NCBI RefSeq assembly: GCF_008831285.2 | Contig: NC_045141.1 | Coordinates: 18,162,848 to 18,226,847 of the forward strand | Direction: 5' to 3' | DNA: 64,000 nucleotides | From: Nymphaea colorata | Lineage: Eukaryota; Streptophyta; Magnoliopsida; Nymphaeales; Nymphaeaceae | Shown: one piece after another, positions 1-12,700 of the stretch | Numbering within the stretch: the stretch's first letter is position 1 | How the letters are laid out: each line of letters opens with the position of its first letter | The notes under the pieces: generated by a model | What the model saw: the letters and a program-made list of their open reading frames with translations, nothing else | Told to the model about the DNA's origin: nothing | Databases searched by the model: none | Made by a program: the position numbers and the translations under genes

Positions 1-668
1 CTCCTCAAACAACTCTGTAATAAGAACCATAACTATTATTTCATTCTTTGTCCCCTGATAAACTGGGGTTAGGCAGATCTTATTCCAATAGATACTCGAT
101 GGTTATTGAACTCTTGACCCTCGTAAACGCGAAGGTCTTATAAGTCACACTCTCGGCCATGTGGGCAAAAATAATGAGTACTGAATTTGGGGATTAGGAG
201 CTTACGTACAAGTCCTAAATTCAGTTGACACTAATGGGCTACAATTGGTTGTGGTAGAATTACCAACACAAAATAGGTTGCTTTTCTTTTAGAGAGAGAT
301 AGAGAGAGAGCAAGCGAAGCACAAATTTGACAATCAAAATTTATTAGTCTCACAGTCATGGTGATCCAAAGTGACAAAAGAAAATTAGATCACAAGTTGA
401 AATGAAATGTTCATAGCGTAAACAAACAAATGGTAGCTATTAGATCGTATAGTTCCTTTCTTTCTTTTTTGACTTTAGATAAATAGAGGCAACCAAAAGA
501 CAGTACTCACTCTTGACTGAAAATTGTTTTGGCTTAAAAACTTCGACATACTTATGGAGTTTCATAATGTATATTATCAACTTATCATCATGTAGACATA
601 GAACAAAAGGGAAAAAAAAAGATACAAATATCAGTTCTGAGAAGTAGCTATATGAACTCCCAACTTAC
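1..668. other. non-coding left edge
   Basis: AT-rich sequence with a short GA-rich run near 290-310. No open frame or RNA gene is convincing here. On the minus strand it may include the 3' part of the small gene described at 946-1439. The window edge prevents a firmer statement. Confidence 0.4.
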
Positions 669-945
669 TTGTTCTCTTTCATTGTGTTCTGTAATTACTT
701 GACCTCCCTGTTCAACTTGTTCCTGCCAATTTAAATCAATGTATTGAAAGGCGCCACAGTGCAGAAGCCCATGAACTTACCTACCAAAAGTAAAAGCAAT
801 AAGCAAACAGTAAACAAAAGAACACCATCGAAATGAAAAAAAACCCATGGAACCCAAATCGAACAGCCAAACTGCTACCCAAGTGTCTAAACAGACCACA
901 ACAAAAATCTACCGGAAAAAAAGATCAAATAGCAAAGCGAGTGAA

Positions 946-1439
946 TCACTGATGCACCAACATTTCCCCATCAAATTCATCTCCTTCAAGTTTCGGAATT
1001 GATGTTAATGAGCCCCCCTTCAGTTCAGAAATCCAGTTCAAAAGATTGCCCATGAGAAAATACGAGAACTTTCCACCTATGCAACAACAAACCTGAGACG
1101 GGAGAACCTCAATTAGAGAGGCATTGCTGCAAGGGACGTAGGTCCATAACTTGATCTACATCAAATACGTTATCATAACCTTTTAGATAAACAGTCGACT
1201 AAAATATGTAAAGCGGAACAAAATGTTCAAGAGCAAAATTTGAGAACAGGACATAACGACATATAGAGAAACAGAGTAAGAAGTGCTCACGGAGATGTTT
1301 TCCTTGTCGACTCATTGAGCTGGCGACCGTGTATCAATCTTTGAATAGAATTGGGTGCGGCTTCTCGTTCATCAAGCCCATAGCGTGCCTCTATCGGAGT
1401 AGATAGAGTAGAACAAGAACCCAGGGAAACCCCCGCCAT
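946..1439 (-). CDS. possible small two-exon protein, function unknown
   Basis: I do not recognise this protein. On the minus strand an ATG at 1439 opens a frame of 49 codons plus two bases to a GTGAGC donor (exon 1, 1439-1291). The intron (1290-1127) ends in TTGCAG. Exon 2 (1126-946) continues the same frame for 59 residues to TGA, giving 109 residues. The start reads MAGVSLGSCSTLS, a Cys triplet (VCCCIGG) lies near residue 64, a hydrophobic stretch (FSYFLMGNLL) follows, and the end is acidic (EGDEFDGE). Frame continuity through well-formed splice borders is the only support. A further exon-like 54-bp block with good AG/GT borders lies at 669-722 and may be a 3' exon or an alternative end. 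No family assignment is made. Confidence 0.4.
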
Positions 1440-2519
1440 CTACTAACCACGAAGAAAAGGAAAACGTAGACAACGCGCGAGATGGAGAGATCCTAATATC
1501 ACGAAACCATGCTCTCACTGATCTGCATGCATGAGAGTGGAGGCTGTGGTGAGGCATCGAAGATCCATCTAGGGTTGCAAATGTTTCTGACCGGTAGGGA
1601 GATGTAAATGATTCGGACCTGATTTGGATCTGCCGTTGCCACTTGCCAGATTTGGCCTAATCCGGTCTTAAATCCCACCTGCATTCAGGAAACCGAAATT
1701 TGCATCGGGAGCGTAGATCCAAGGCTTATATGTAACCAGATCGAATAGTTTTAGGGTATTCTGTCAACGTCTTGCTTGGCCACCTAACAACATAGTCTGA
1801 AACATTTCGATTCTTTTTCTTTACTGTATCACTAAATGGATCTGGTTTCCACTCATGAGTGTGTTTATTTCACAATCCCTCTTCTCATCTGACAAATCCA
1901 ATATTTTACATACAACTTGGATTTAAGATCTACCCTACCAGTTAGGGGCGGACCGACAGTCCAACCTCTGAATCCGAGTAGGGCCAACTGAATTGAAATC
2001 CAAAAATGCATTCCGTAATTAAAAAAATTATTTTTTTTAATGTAATTTTTTTTTCATTGGCCGGATGAGGCCATGGCCTAGGCGCCCCCCACCCCCCCTC
2101 TGCACCTGCACGCTAGTAAGATCCTGAGTTTGTTCTAATTGAAGATCTTATAATACATAACTTTTAATGCAGCCTTGAACTTGAATTTGATATTGGAAAC
2201 TATCAAACGCTATCTATATGTTTGTCCTTATTGTAGCCTTTAAGCAAATGTTTGCATGCAAGATGCAAGATTATGGAAATTTTAGGTACATGTTGGAAGA
2301 TGATTTTTTTTTAAGAATTTCACCTCGTTTGCATTTACAATTTAGCTTGAAAAAAAAAATCATGACAGAAGGCGTTCACTTGATAGTTTATGTGGTGCAT
2401 AAGGCATCTAGTAGTGCATTCTATGCCAGAGCATTAGGCCGAAAACATTTCATAACTTCTCCAGCCTCAGCCAATGTAGCCCAACTCACACTATAGCATG
2501 TAGGTTTCAGGTTTTCTGT

Positions 2520-2720
2520 GATAAGGGTGAAGCTAGAAATTTTTTATTAAAAGAGTCAAATTATAAGTTTAAAATTTTAACAAGGTTTGAAATATAATTT
2601 TTTAAAATTTCTTATATCAGCTAAGTGAAAAATTTTAAAATTACACGTAGGTTTTTTTTTTTTTCAATTTGTGTTGGGACCATGACCCCTGGATGCTGCA
2701 GCCCCCCTTAGCTCTCCCCG
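2520..2720. repeat. AT-rich dispersed repeat fragment with GC-rich end
   Basis: A long AT-rich core (runs of AAATTTTAAAATT type) ends in a GC-rich segment reading GACCCCTGGATGCTGCAGCC. Similar layouts, an AT-rich core beside a GGGGC or GGGCGG end, occur at about 1940-2120, 3690-3860, 59110-59240 and 61857-62005. This resembles a common plant dispersed repeat of unclear class. Borders are not resolved by eye. Confidence 0.35.
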
Positions 2721-2728
2721 TTCAATTT

Positions 2729-2850
2729 CAATGTTTCTTTATTTTTACATTAACTTTTTTTTTCAAATATTTGAGCCACATATGGAATGGTGTAGGTAGT
2801 TCTTCAATGTTTCTTTATTTTTATATTAACTTTTTATTTTCAAATATTTG
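2729..2850 (+). repeat. direct repeat, two copies of about 45 bp
   Basis: A segment starting CAATGTTTCTTTATTTTTA and ending CAAATATTTG occurs at 2729-2773 and again at 2805-2850, 76 bp apart, with a few mismatches. It looks like a local segmental duplication in non-coding DNA. Confidence 0.7.
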
Positions 2851-4290
2851 TTATGTTATACCTTCGAATATATAAATATGTGAATAAGTGCTCTTCTACA
2901 AATTTTTTCTAGCTCTGCCACGGCATTCTGTAAGACCCATCCTAAGCAGATGTATTGAAGCTCAAGAATTATTGGAACTCTTCCAGCATACTTATTTTAT
3001 TAATTATTTTGCACCTTGTGGATCTTTAACAAGGAGATTCATGATCCATTCACCATCTCCTCTTATTAAAGTGGATTGGTGCACGTGGGGAAGGGAGATA
3101 TTGGCTTTATTGTCACTCTCCTTTTTCTTTCCCATTGTCATTTGTTTCCTTCAATTACAATTTGGTAACTCTAACTACTTCATTCTTTCTCCATTCCTTT
3201 GTAATATTTTTCCTGTGGTTGACTGTGGGGCTCCTTAATGTCATTACTAGCAAAGTGCTTGAACCCTTGCATAAAATTTCAAATCATAGGTAGAATATGA
3301 TCGTTTTGCTAGAGTCAATTTTTTATAGAAAAATGCAATAGGTAGGGGATTCACTTGGAGGTATATATATATATATATATTTGTACATAATATTCTTTAT
3401 TGAAGAAAGGTAGGGAGCTTGTCCCAACAGCTGCCCAAACCATCATCAAAGTAAGAAAAAGGTTGGTTGAAGAATTCACAAAAAATGAAATATGCAATTG
3501 GCAATCATAACCAGACCAAAAATAGTTTTCAATTGGATGCTCCAAGAATATACTTGAAAATTAGGGAAAAAAAATACTTGATAAATAAACCACTTGCCTG
3601 GTTTTTTTCATGTGCCCCTCTATCTTATTGTCCTTAGACAAAAACCACCCTTGCCCGGTTACGGTTAGGAGCAAACCTAAAGGGGGCTCACATGGACGGT
3701 GACCTCACCTCAATTTTTTTTTTAAATGTATACGTAAATTTTAAAAAAAATTCATTTGTTTTATATAAAAAATTTGAAAAATAATATTTTGGCCCCTATC
3801 AAACTTTGGAAACTTTAATTCGACCCTCTCATGAAAAATTTCTAACTTTACAATTCTCGTAACTGCTTCTCCTTTTCTTGTTCATACATGCATATGGGCG
3901 TGCGTGCATGCTCATAGACATGCACCCACTTCGGGGTTCCGGTTCCTGTTTTTGCATAATTCTACATAACACATATTTTAATAACTTTAACACATATTTC
4001 AATAACTTTAATGCAACATCCCGAAACTTTATTGGCTCATATCAATTGATATGCACCTTCATGAAAAATGAAACCTCCCCCTTTATTTTCATCAATTCTT
4101 TATTTAAAAGACATGAAAGGGCATAGCATCCTTGGTAAGGTTAGGGGCACACGTTTTAAGCCGAAAGACTAGTACTTAAGTTGAAGAGAACACCACTGTC
4201 ATTGATAACACCCATTCAACTCAAAATTCTGTTGGCATGAGGATTACAAGGCCTTCCGACTCTTTTGTACCCGAAGCATTGTATGCAGCC

Positions 4291-4404
4291 TTTCTGTACA
4301 CAATTGTCGTCTATGCAAACCTAAACAATTTCTGTACACAATTGTCGTCTATGCAAACCTAAATAATTTCTGTACACAATTGTCGTCTATGCAAACCTAA
4401 ACAA
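4291..4404 (+). repeat. 38-bp tandem repeat, three copies
   Basis: Three nearly identical 38-bp units begin TTTCTGTACACAATTGTCGT at 4291, 4329 and 4367. Only one or two bases differ between copies, so the expansion is recent compared with the surrounding degraded repeats. No coding role is visible. Confidence 0.9.
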
Positions 4405-6636
4405 AGTACTTACAGACATATTAGTGTTGCTTATCATTTGATTTCCTAAAGGGTTTGTTTCTCAATTAAAATTTTTTAGCTCCACCACTGAACGGTCAAC
4501 GAAAGTCGACGAGAACCATCGTGCAAAAAGCTTCAAATTTATTTAGAAAACTATAAAGACCCACATTCTGATTAAAAACAAGTCGATCGATCTTTTCTTC
4601 GAAAAGTTTCAAAACCCATCTTAGAAACAAGATCGGCACCATTGCATTGCAGAGAAATCATATCTTCAACGATGGTTGAAGATATTTTAGAATGGCCGCC
4701 GCATGAAGCATGCTTGGGCGACCAAATGCGCGGTACTTCAAAAGCGTCCAGATCCATTAAAAGAAGTCTACGAGCCACGCCATCCTTTCGTCAGGTACGC
4801 AAGTCAAGGACGTTTACCCTTTGGGCTCGGGAAATGACGTCCACCGGGCCCAGACTTACTTGCTGGACTACGGCTGGGATCTGTTCGTACAAAAATAAAT
4901 TTCTATTGAATCTGTAAAATAACTTTGAAGTATAACGGAAGAACGGAAAGTACCTGAATTCAAATCAATGCCGTCTCGGGGATGCAGAAACCGATACGAG
5001 ACGCAATCCAAGTAATTAATTCTTCGATGCAGTCACGTGTATAGAGTTCTGGTCGGTGACCACTTTTCGCGTGTACGTGAGAATCCATCTATGTTAATTA
5101 AAATACGAGCAACTATATTTCCTTGACGGCTTCAAAGTGGACTTAAGGGAAAAAAAAAATTTTAAGTATGAAATCAATGTTATTAGATATCAGAAATTAA
5201 ATTAATATATTGTTTTAATAATGTTTAGCGAATTACCTGAGCTGGTTATGCATCAGCAAAAAGGTATTAATATATTGTTTTAAAAAATAAAAAATAATAA
5301 TGTATGGCAAAGTGTACTTTTTATTGATTCACCAATCAAAGTTGAGTTGAGGGTGCTACTTGGAAAGATAGCGTAGCTGGTTAACTTGATCGGCAATTAG
5401 ATTTTTTATGAGCGTCATTTTTTCTGGACTACAAATGGTGATATGTGACACGTTATTTGATGAGTGTTCTGGTCCTATCTAAATCTCGAAGCCAGTCTAA
5501 ACCCCAAAGATAAGAGAAAGACGAAAAAGTTTCATTTTTCTCTTTGTATTTTTTCATCATCACATATGTTTGCCTATATTTCGAACCCCAAATCCTAATA
5601 TACAACCTGCATCAATGCCTCCTTAGGATGCACCACATTGACTAAAAAGGAGATTCAATTCGATGGTCGATCAGATTGAAGGATTGAAAAGAAAAAAACA
5701 AAAACAATCTTCAATCCATGAGATTAAACTCAATTAGAAGGACAAAAAATCCTTTAGTGGAGAAAAAGAAAAAAGTGCAAAAGGTGAAATGAATTTTGAT
5801 GAAGCAAAAATTACTAAAGTGCCCCTTAAAGATCGACTTTGGTCCTTACAATGTTCCTATCATGTTGGCTCGTTGAGAGGAGAAAATGGAAAAATTACTT
5901 TTTATTTTCATAATTTGTCCTTTTAGGAAGCATGCCTTTTATTTTTTAAAAATATTTATGTCACACCGAAACATGTCGAGGCCCAAATACATAAGCAATG
6001 TTTGAATGTCTGGTATTTTATTATAGAAGTGAAATTTTGATTCAAATTTTATTAAAAAGTTCCATCAAAAAACAAACACGAAACAAATGTGTCAAATCTT
6101 TTTAATAGGTTGGAACATTAGTATCAAGAATAAAGTTCCACGTAAACAGGTAAAAACATAGGTGATTCTTTTTTTACTGTTGCTTTCCAATGCTTGGAAC
6201 AAAAATTGTAATCATCCCACGAAATGGTGTATATGAGACATAAATCTTTTTTTCCACATGAAATCTACCCCGTATGAAATACCAAGCATTCAATACCACG
6301 TACTCCAACGTCACCATAATGATTTTTCAAATTAAAGTTAAATTTGCGAGTCCAAATTGCCAGTCTACGATGACAACATTGATACCATTTTGCATTTTCG
6401 TATATGAAAAATATGTGCACTTCTAGATAATAAGATATTACACTTTTAAATATTTGGTATTTGTCAAATATGATGCTCTTGCCCTCCATACACAAACGCC
6501 ATTAACACCATGAAGGGGAGCGCGCGCGCACAAATACAGATGACAGATGAACAGGGACTGCATGAAAAACGCCACCAAGTTGACAGTAGGTGACGGCACA
6601 GCACATTCTCCTTCTTTGCCAGAAATGGATGAAGCC

Positions 6637-6644
6637 TATATATA
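6637..6644 (+). promoter_or_regulatory. TATA box of the FRO gene
   Basis: TATATATA flanked by GC-containing sequence lies 131 bp upstream of the chosen FRO start codon at 6775. This leaves room for a leader of about 100 bases. The position and the isolation of the motif make it the best core-promoter candidate. The call is by motif only. Confidence 0.5.
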
Positions 6645-6774
6645 CCTGAGCATCCACGTGAAGCGAAGGCACCCCACCCTTCTGCAACAAATCGCCACCA
6701 TTAGTTCTTCACACCATCGTCGTTTAAGACCCTGCAGGTGAGTAAGATCCTGCGGGTGAGTTGAACGAGCGAGA

Positions 6775-9700
6775 ATGAAGATGGCAGCAGCTTCAATCTT
6801 GAGAGCTTGTATTGGCATCGTCTTCATGGGATGGATTCTGATCTGGCTTTTGATGCCCACCCGTCGCTGGAGTGCGGAATGGAAGCCCCGCTTGAGCAAA
6901 CGCACTTACTCTACTTATTTCGGGTCGTATGGTTAGTTTTTTCTTGATTCTTGGCATGTTTGCTGTTCCACTGATGGTATATACTATATAGCATGCAGAG
7001 CAGCGTGGGTACAGATTTAGATCTTTATATACTAGGTGACACTTGCAAGAATCTACAAACTTTCTTACTATAAGAGCACCCAGTATTGTTTTTCAGCAGA
7101 ATAATGCTTCAATTAGATGCAGTGCTTCCAAGCTCTAATTTGCTGTGTGAGAACGACAGACCAGTGTTCTTCGCGGTATAGTTAACTGCTAGAAGTATTA
7201 CATAGATTAAGAAGTTGGAATTCTGATTCATTTCTAGGAAATATTAGGAACCCAGAAAGCAGATTCAAGCAGGATTAATCCGGATTCCAAAGTCATGATC
7301 AAAATCACGTTTCTCCTGTCTCTTTGCTTTAAATTGGCATCGGGTTTATCAATTTATTGCAAGAGAGGTATATAATATCTAATGTTTCACTTCTTCAACG
7401 GTTCTCCTACGTTCCTTCCAGCTTTCTAAATCATACAATCTTTGAAACCACTGTTTTGCAATTATAACTATTAAAGCCCAGGCTGTTTCATCTCGAGGGA
7501 AGAGAAGATTTTTCTGATGGGAGGCGATTTTGCCACACGGAAGTAAGTGGGAAACGATTATGCGGTCAAGGAAAATAAAATTGTGATTGATTTTAAGTGT
7601 TTGATGCTTGTTTCAACCAGCCAAAAAGAAATAGTATTTGCTTCTCAAAGTATTACTCTTAATCTGATGAATAGTGCTGGGTGAAACAAACGGGCCCTTA
7701 TAGTTGATCACCCTCCAACATCAACTGTGGAGAAACCTAATTCAACACTTACAATTTGCTGCAGGTACCAACTTACTGCTCTATACCTTTCCCATTATGC
7801 TGGTTGCTGCTCTAGGCTGCATCTACGCCCACCTTGTGGATAGAAAGACCTCAGTCCATAAGGGGTATATATTGCTTTCCCGCATGTGCTTCCATGAATG
7901 TTATTGAACTATAGTTTGGTGTTTGCAGAAGAGGCTGCAGGCTAGATTGATTTGGCGGGTGGTAAAAACCAATTCATCCATGGTCACAATTATAAGAACT
8001 ATTATGAGAAACATCTGAAGCTTAAACTGACATTTTTCCAGTATATATAGTATTCAAGGGAAAATATTTGTTTCTTTTTTTCAAAACTGTTCTTAATTTC
8101 AGTTAATACTCTTGTTTTGTTTCAGATTTTCCTTTGTTGTGATATATTTTTTAGTTGGTTCTATTGCTACACGCAAATATATACCTTTGCGGCTTTGCCT
8201 GCTTTGATCTTTTAGACTTTTTTTTCGTTACCAGGATTTTCCCGTGATTTATCAAGAACATCTAGCCATAGAATATTATATATCTATCACAAGATGTTAC
8301 TACCAGAAAATTCTGGTTAAGGAGCATTAGCTATAAAATTTTAATTTTTTAAAAAGCACCAACATGTAAATGAAAAGAACTGTTTAGAAATATTAATATA
8401 AAAGTAAGAAGTTTTTTAGGGTCTGTGTGAGCAATTGCCCACATCTGCCGCTGCCCCAAGTTTCAGCTGGCTATAGAGGGCAGTTGGATTTAGGAGATTC
8501 AAGCGTCTAGACGGTTGGACTTGTAAGAACTTCAAATAGAAGAAGTCGAAATTCATTCAACATGAAGCAGTGAGCTTACTCTAACAAAAGGAAGGAAGAC
8601 AGAAAACCACGTACTCGACTCGAGTACTTCATCTGGCCTTTTTGCAACTTGCAACTGCCGATGCCTATCAGGAGCTGCATCACGATCTCACTAGCACTCC
8701 CCATTACTTTCACGGCAAGCGTTCAGGTCACCTGATCTGATCTCTTCTGAATGCGATTGATCGGTCTTCTCGTTTTCTGCATTAATTTTCAGGAAGGGAT
8801 CAAGAAAAGCTGGAGGACGGTCATGGTGGAGTCGCCCCATGATCGTGAAAGGGCCTCTTGGCACACTCAGCACAGCAGAGTTGGCATTCACCCTCATGTT
8901 CGTGGCTCTTCTTATATGGCTTTTCTCTACCTTCCTTGCTGTTGGTCTCCCCAAGACTACACTGCAAGATGCTCGCAATTTCAACCTCGAACTGTAAGTT
9001 CTGTATTCTCTTTCTCCTTTCCAAAGCTTTCTCTAATCTAAAACTTGTTCCAGACTTTAGCGTTGTGTTTGTACCTAGCGGTGAGATCTTCACATGTTTC
9101 AACTTGCATATGCGAATCCACACTTTTTCTATAGTAGATGAACATACCTCTTGTTGATCTAACTGGACATGCACCGCATCTATACTTCTGAAAGAAGAAA
9201 GAAGAAAGGAAAAAAGTTACTAAGTTGGTTGCGTATCACGACCCTCAAGTTCCTGTATCACATAAAAAAAAAAAAAGTTTTGTGCAGCCGGATCACATAT
9301 TCGTTTTCTTTTTCAAGAATATATTAACTATCGACTGTAATAGATTCAGCATGTTTTTGGAGCCAAAAGCATACTCTCCGAACTGTTCATTTGGAAATAA
9401 CAAAGATTTTGTCAAAGCTAGCATTGTGTCATCGGATGTTCGATCCCTACAGAATATTATAGTTCAGAGATCAAAGTAAACAAATCTAGAAATGGGTCCA
9501 CGAATCACGTTTTTTCTCGTTAATATTTAATGGATGCATGCATGCATGCGTGCATTTGTGATTATTCAACATTTTTTGCGGGACCTATCGTTAGATTGTA
9601 GGACCCATATGGTTTTAAGGAGGGTTGGGAGAGAGATAAGCGAGAGTTCATGGATATTGGCCCACTGACATGCGAATATGTGACTGCTTTCTGGTTTTGC

Positions 9701-12700
9701 ATTTAAGTCACAAAGTTGAAAACTGAGTTACTGGCCTACGTTTGCAAAAGCATAAATAGAACTATGGTGTCTGACCAAATATAATATGTGCGTTGATGAG
9801 CTAATATAATATTAATATAAAGATAGTGAAGGTAACGGTTAGCACGGGTCCTACATCTACGTACGTCAAGTAACAGCTAGCATAGTTTCATCTTTAACTA
9901 CGCCCTAGTACGTTATAAGGTGATAAGTTTCATCTACGTACGTCAAGTAACAGCTAGCATAGTTTCATCTTTAACTACGCCCTAGTACGTTATAAGGTGA
10001 TAAGTTTCATCTACGTACGTCAAGTAAAAGCTAGCACAGTTTCATCTTTAACTACGTCCTAGTACGTTATAAGGTGATAAATTCTTAATATACGTGGAGT
10101 TTTTCGCAAACAACTAACCTCACAGATAAAGTCTTCTTGTCTAGACACTAAAAAAACAAGACCTTTTTTTGGACACGGAGGTGGTTATGTCATATGACAT
10201 AACAGCTCAGGGGATAAAATCCTTTAACCCCCTATGAACGGCTGCCCTAAGCCCTAAGAGGCACTCTGTCTAGGCCCGAGTTGATCCAATTTGAGCTCGA
10301 CTTGAATTTGGTTGGTTAAGCTTGACTCGAGCTCGACTGACTAGAGCTCATTTATTTGTAAACGAGACAAGCTTGAGCATATAAGCAAATTGAGTAAGAG
10401 TTACATGAACTCGACTAGATTAAACTTGACTAAACTAGTTTAATCTAAGTTATGTTTATGTTTTTTTTTTTTTTGTAATCTTCAAACATAAAACTAAGAA
10501 AAGAGATCAAATCAAATAGGAAGTAGGTAAACTAACTTAAATGAGTTGAACTCAGACTGGGACCTGGCCTATTGAGTCTAGCTCGAGCTGACCTTATACA
10601 GCTCAACTCCAGCTCGAGCTGACCAATATAAGAGGCGAGTCGAGTCAAGTTGACTGAGCTCCAATTAGACTCAGCTCGTGTACAGGTCTGCCTTTGTCGG
10701 GGTCCTTGAGGCACTTGTTTGAATGGGGTGAACCGATTCCACCCCCTGGGGAGATGCCCTCGAAAAGTTGGGACTTTTTAAAATTCTTGTCAATCCTAAA
10801 CTTTTTTATGCCATCGATAAGAAGCTCATTGAGATTAGAGGTAGAACCAACTTCAGTCAGGTCGTACTCCATGCCAATTTGAAGGCATACCATGCTTTGG
10901 CTTTTGCACCCCTCCCCACTTTGTCAATCTATTTGGTTCATAATTCTTAAGTTGATTACACAATTAGCTTCGTGAAAAATGCTTTCGTACATAACGTTCT
11001 GTGTTCTATAATATATATATATATATCTCCAAGATTACCCTTATTTTATTCATTTATGTTCAAAATCATCATTAACTAAAAGGCCTACTTTCTGCTGTCC
11101 ACTTTAATGGTTATTAATTATCATCAAAGATTGTCCAAGGTTCTGGATGAACTAAAGTCAAAGGGATTGACACCCAGCGTAGTATCAACCATCACAAAGT
11201 TTATGTAAAAACAAAGAATACAGATCATGTTGAGCCATGGTTAACTTCTTAGGAAAAAAAAATGACCTTCTTGTCTGAAACTAGAAGACCACGAGGATGA
11301 ATCTCTGGTTATGCTATGAATATCTTCGTCAACGTCAGTATAATTGGTTAAAGAAAGTCTGGTTATGCAGATGGCAGTTGAAGTTGTGGAAAGTCTCTGT
11401 ATGGCTGGCATTTGTAGGAGTACTCTGCACTGCTCTTCTCTTCATTCCAGTGTCTAGAGGGTCAGCGATACTCAAGGCAGCAGGTCTGTCTTTCGAGGAA
11501 AGCATAAGATATCACATATGGCTGGGGCATACGGCCATGGCGGTCTTCACCATTCATGGATTATTTTATGTTATCATATGGGCTTCTAACAACGATTTAC
11601 ATGAGGTATCATGCTCTTAAAATCTTGCCCCAATTGCCATCATCATCATTCTCATGATGATCATCATCTGTATTTTCCTCACAAGGATGATCATGTACCA
11701 TGCAGATGTTGGTATGGACGAGAGTGGGGACATCAAATGTGGCCGGGGAGCTTTCCTGGCTTTTTGGGCTCGGGCTGTGGGTGACTACACTGCCATACAT
11801 CAGAAGGAAGATGTTTGAGCTCTTCTTTTACACTCACCAACTGTATGTGCTCTTCGTTTTCTTCTATGTCCTCCATGTTGGTGCCCCCCACTTCTATATG
11901 TTTCTCCCTGGACTCTATCTGTTCATGGTGGATCGCTTCCTGCGCTTCCTGCAATCTCGGCAGCCGGTGAGGCTCTTGTGCGCACGCGTTCTGCCATGTC
12001 ACGTGGTAGAACTAACCTTCTCAAAAAGGCTAGGTAAGATATATTGGATCATATTTTTCCGATTCCAGTTCGATTTAAACTGTTTTCTTCCCCACACTTT
12101 TGCTGAAAACGTCGATTTTCTTAGTCCGAAAACTGAAACCTTCGTGTTTGGCATACAAAATAATAAAAGTACTTATGGAATTGATAGAACAAATTTAATG
12201 ATCGCCGTTTGGAACAATAACATGTTAATGTTGCTTTTCTATGAATCTGCCCCAAAAAATTGAGATAGATTCATGAAATGCCATCACACAATGTCCTGCA
12301 AATTTGCCCTAATTTTTAGTGTAAATTTATAGAACAATAAAAACCTGTTACTGCAGCCAAACACCCGCATAGTGTATAGACTTCCTTGCCCGCCACAAAT
12401 GGTCTCCATTTACTTCAGCATGCAGGTGCAAAGGCATAACATTAGATATTCTTCACAATTCATGCCAACCAACTCGACATAAGATGTCAATGAAGATTGA
12501 ACTATACGTTGAATTATAGGCCTGATCTTTACAGCAGGCTTGGGTTGGCGGAACTGATAGCAGCAGTTCATTAACTTTGGCTAGTACAACCAATGCACTT
12601 CCTGGTCTAGAGTGTGAACGAGAAACAAACTGAAGAAAGATTCTTTTTTTTCTTCACAGTTTTTCCTTTTTTGTTCAGGCCTGCACTATAATCCCATGAG

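Larger units (their letters stand above)
1440..6600. other. repeat-rich intergenic region
   Basis: No gene could be supported. The interval contains fragments of an AT-rich repeat with GC-rich ends (near 1940-2120, 2520-2720 and 3690-3860), a direct repeat at 2729-2850, a TA microsatellite at about 3361-3381, and a 38-bp triple tandem at 4291-4404. Short open frames here look like chance in AT-rich DNA: none shows conserved motifs or plausible splice continuation. Confidence 0.6.

Noticed and set aside
11700..12263. Separate 187-codon membrane protein
   Set aside because: It is FRO exon 5 read through its donor into the intron.
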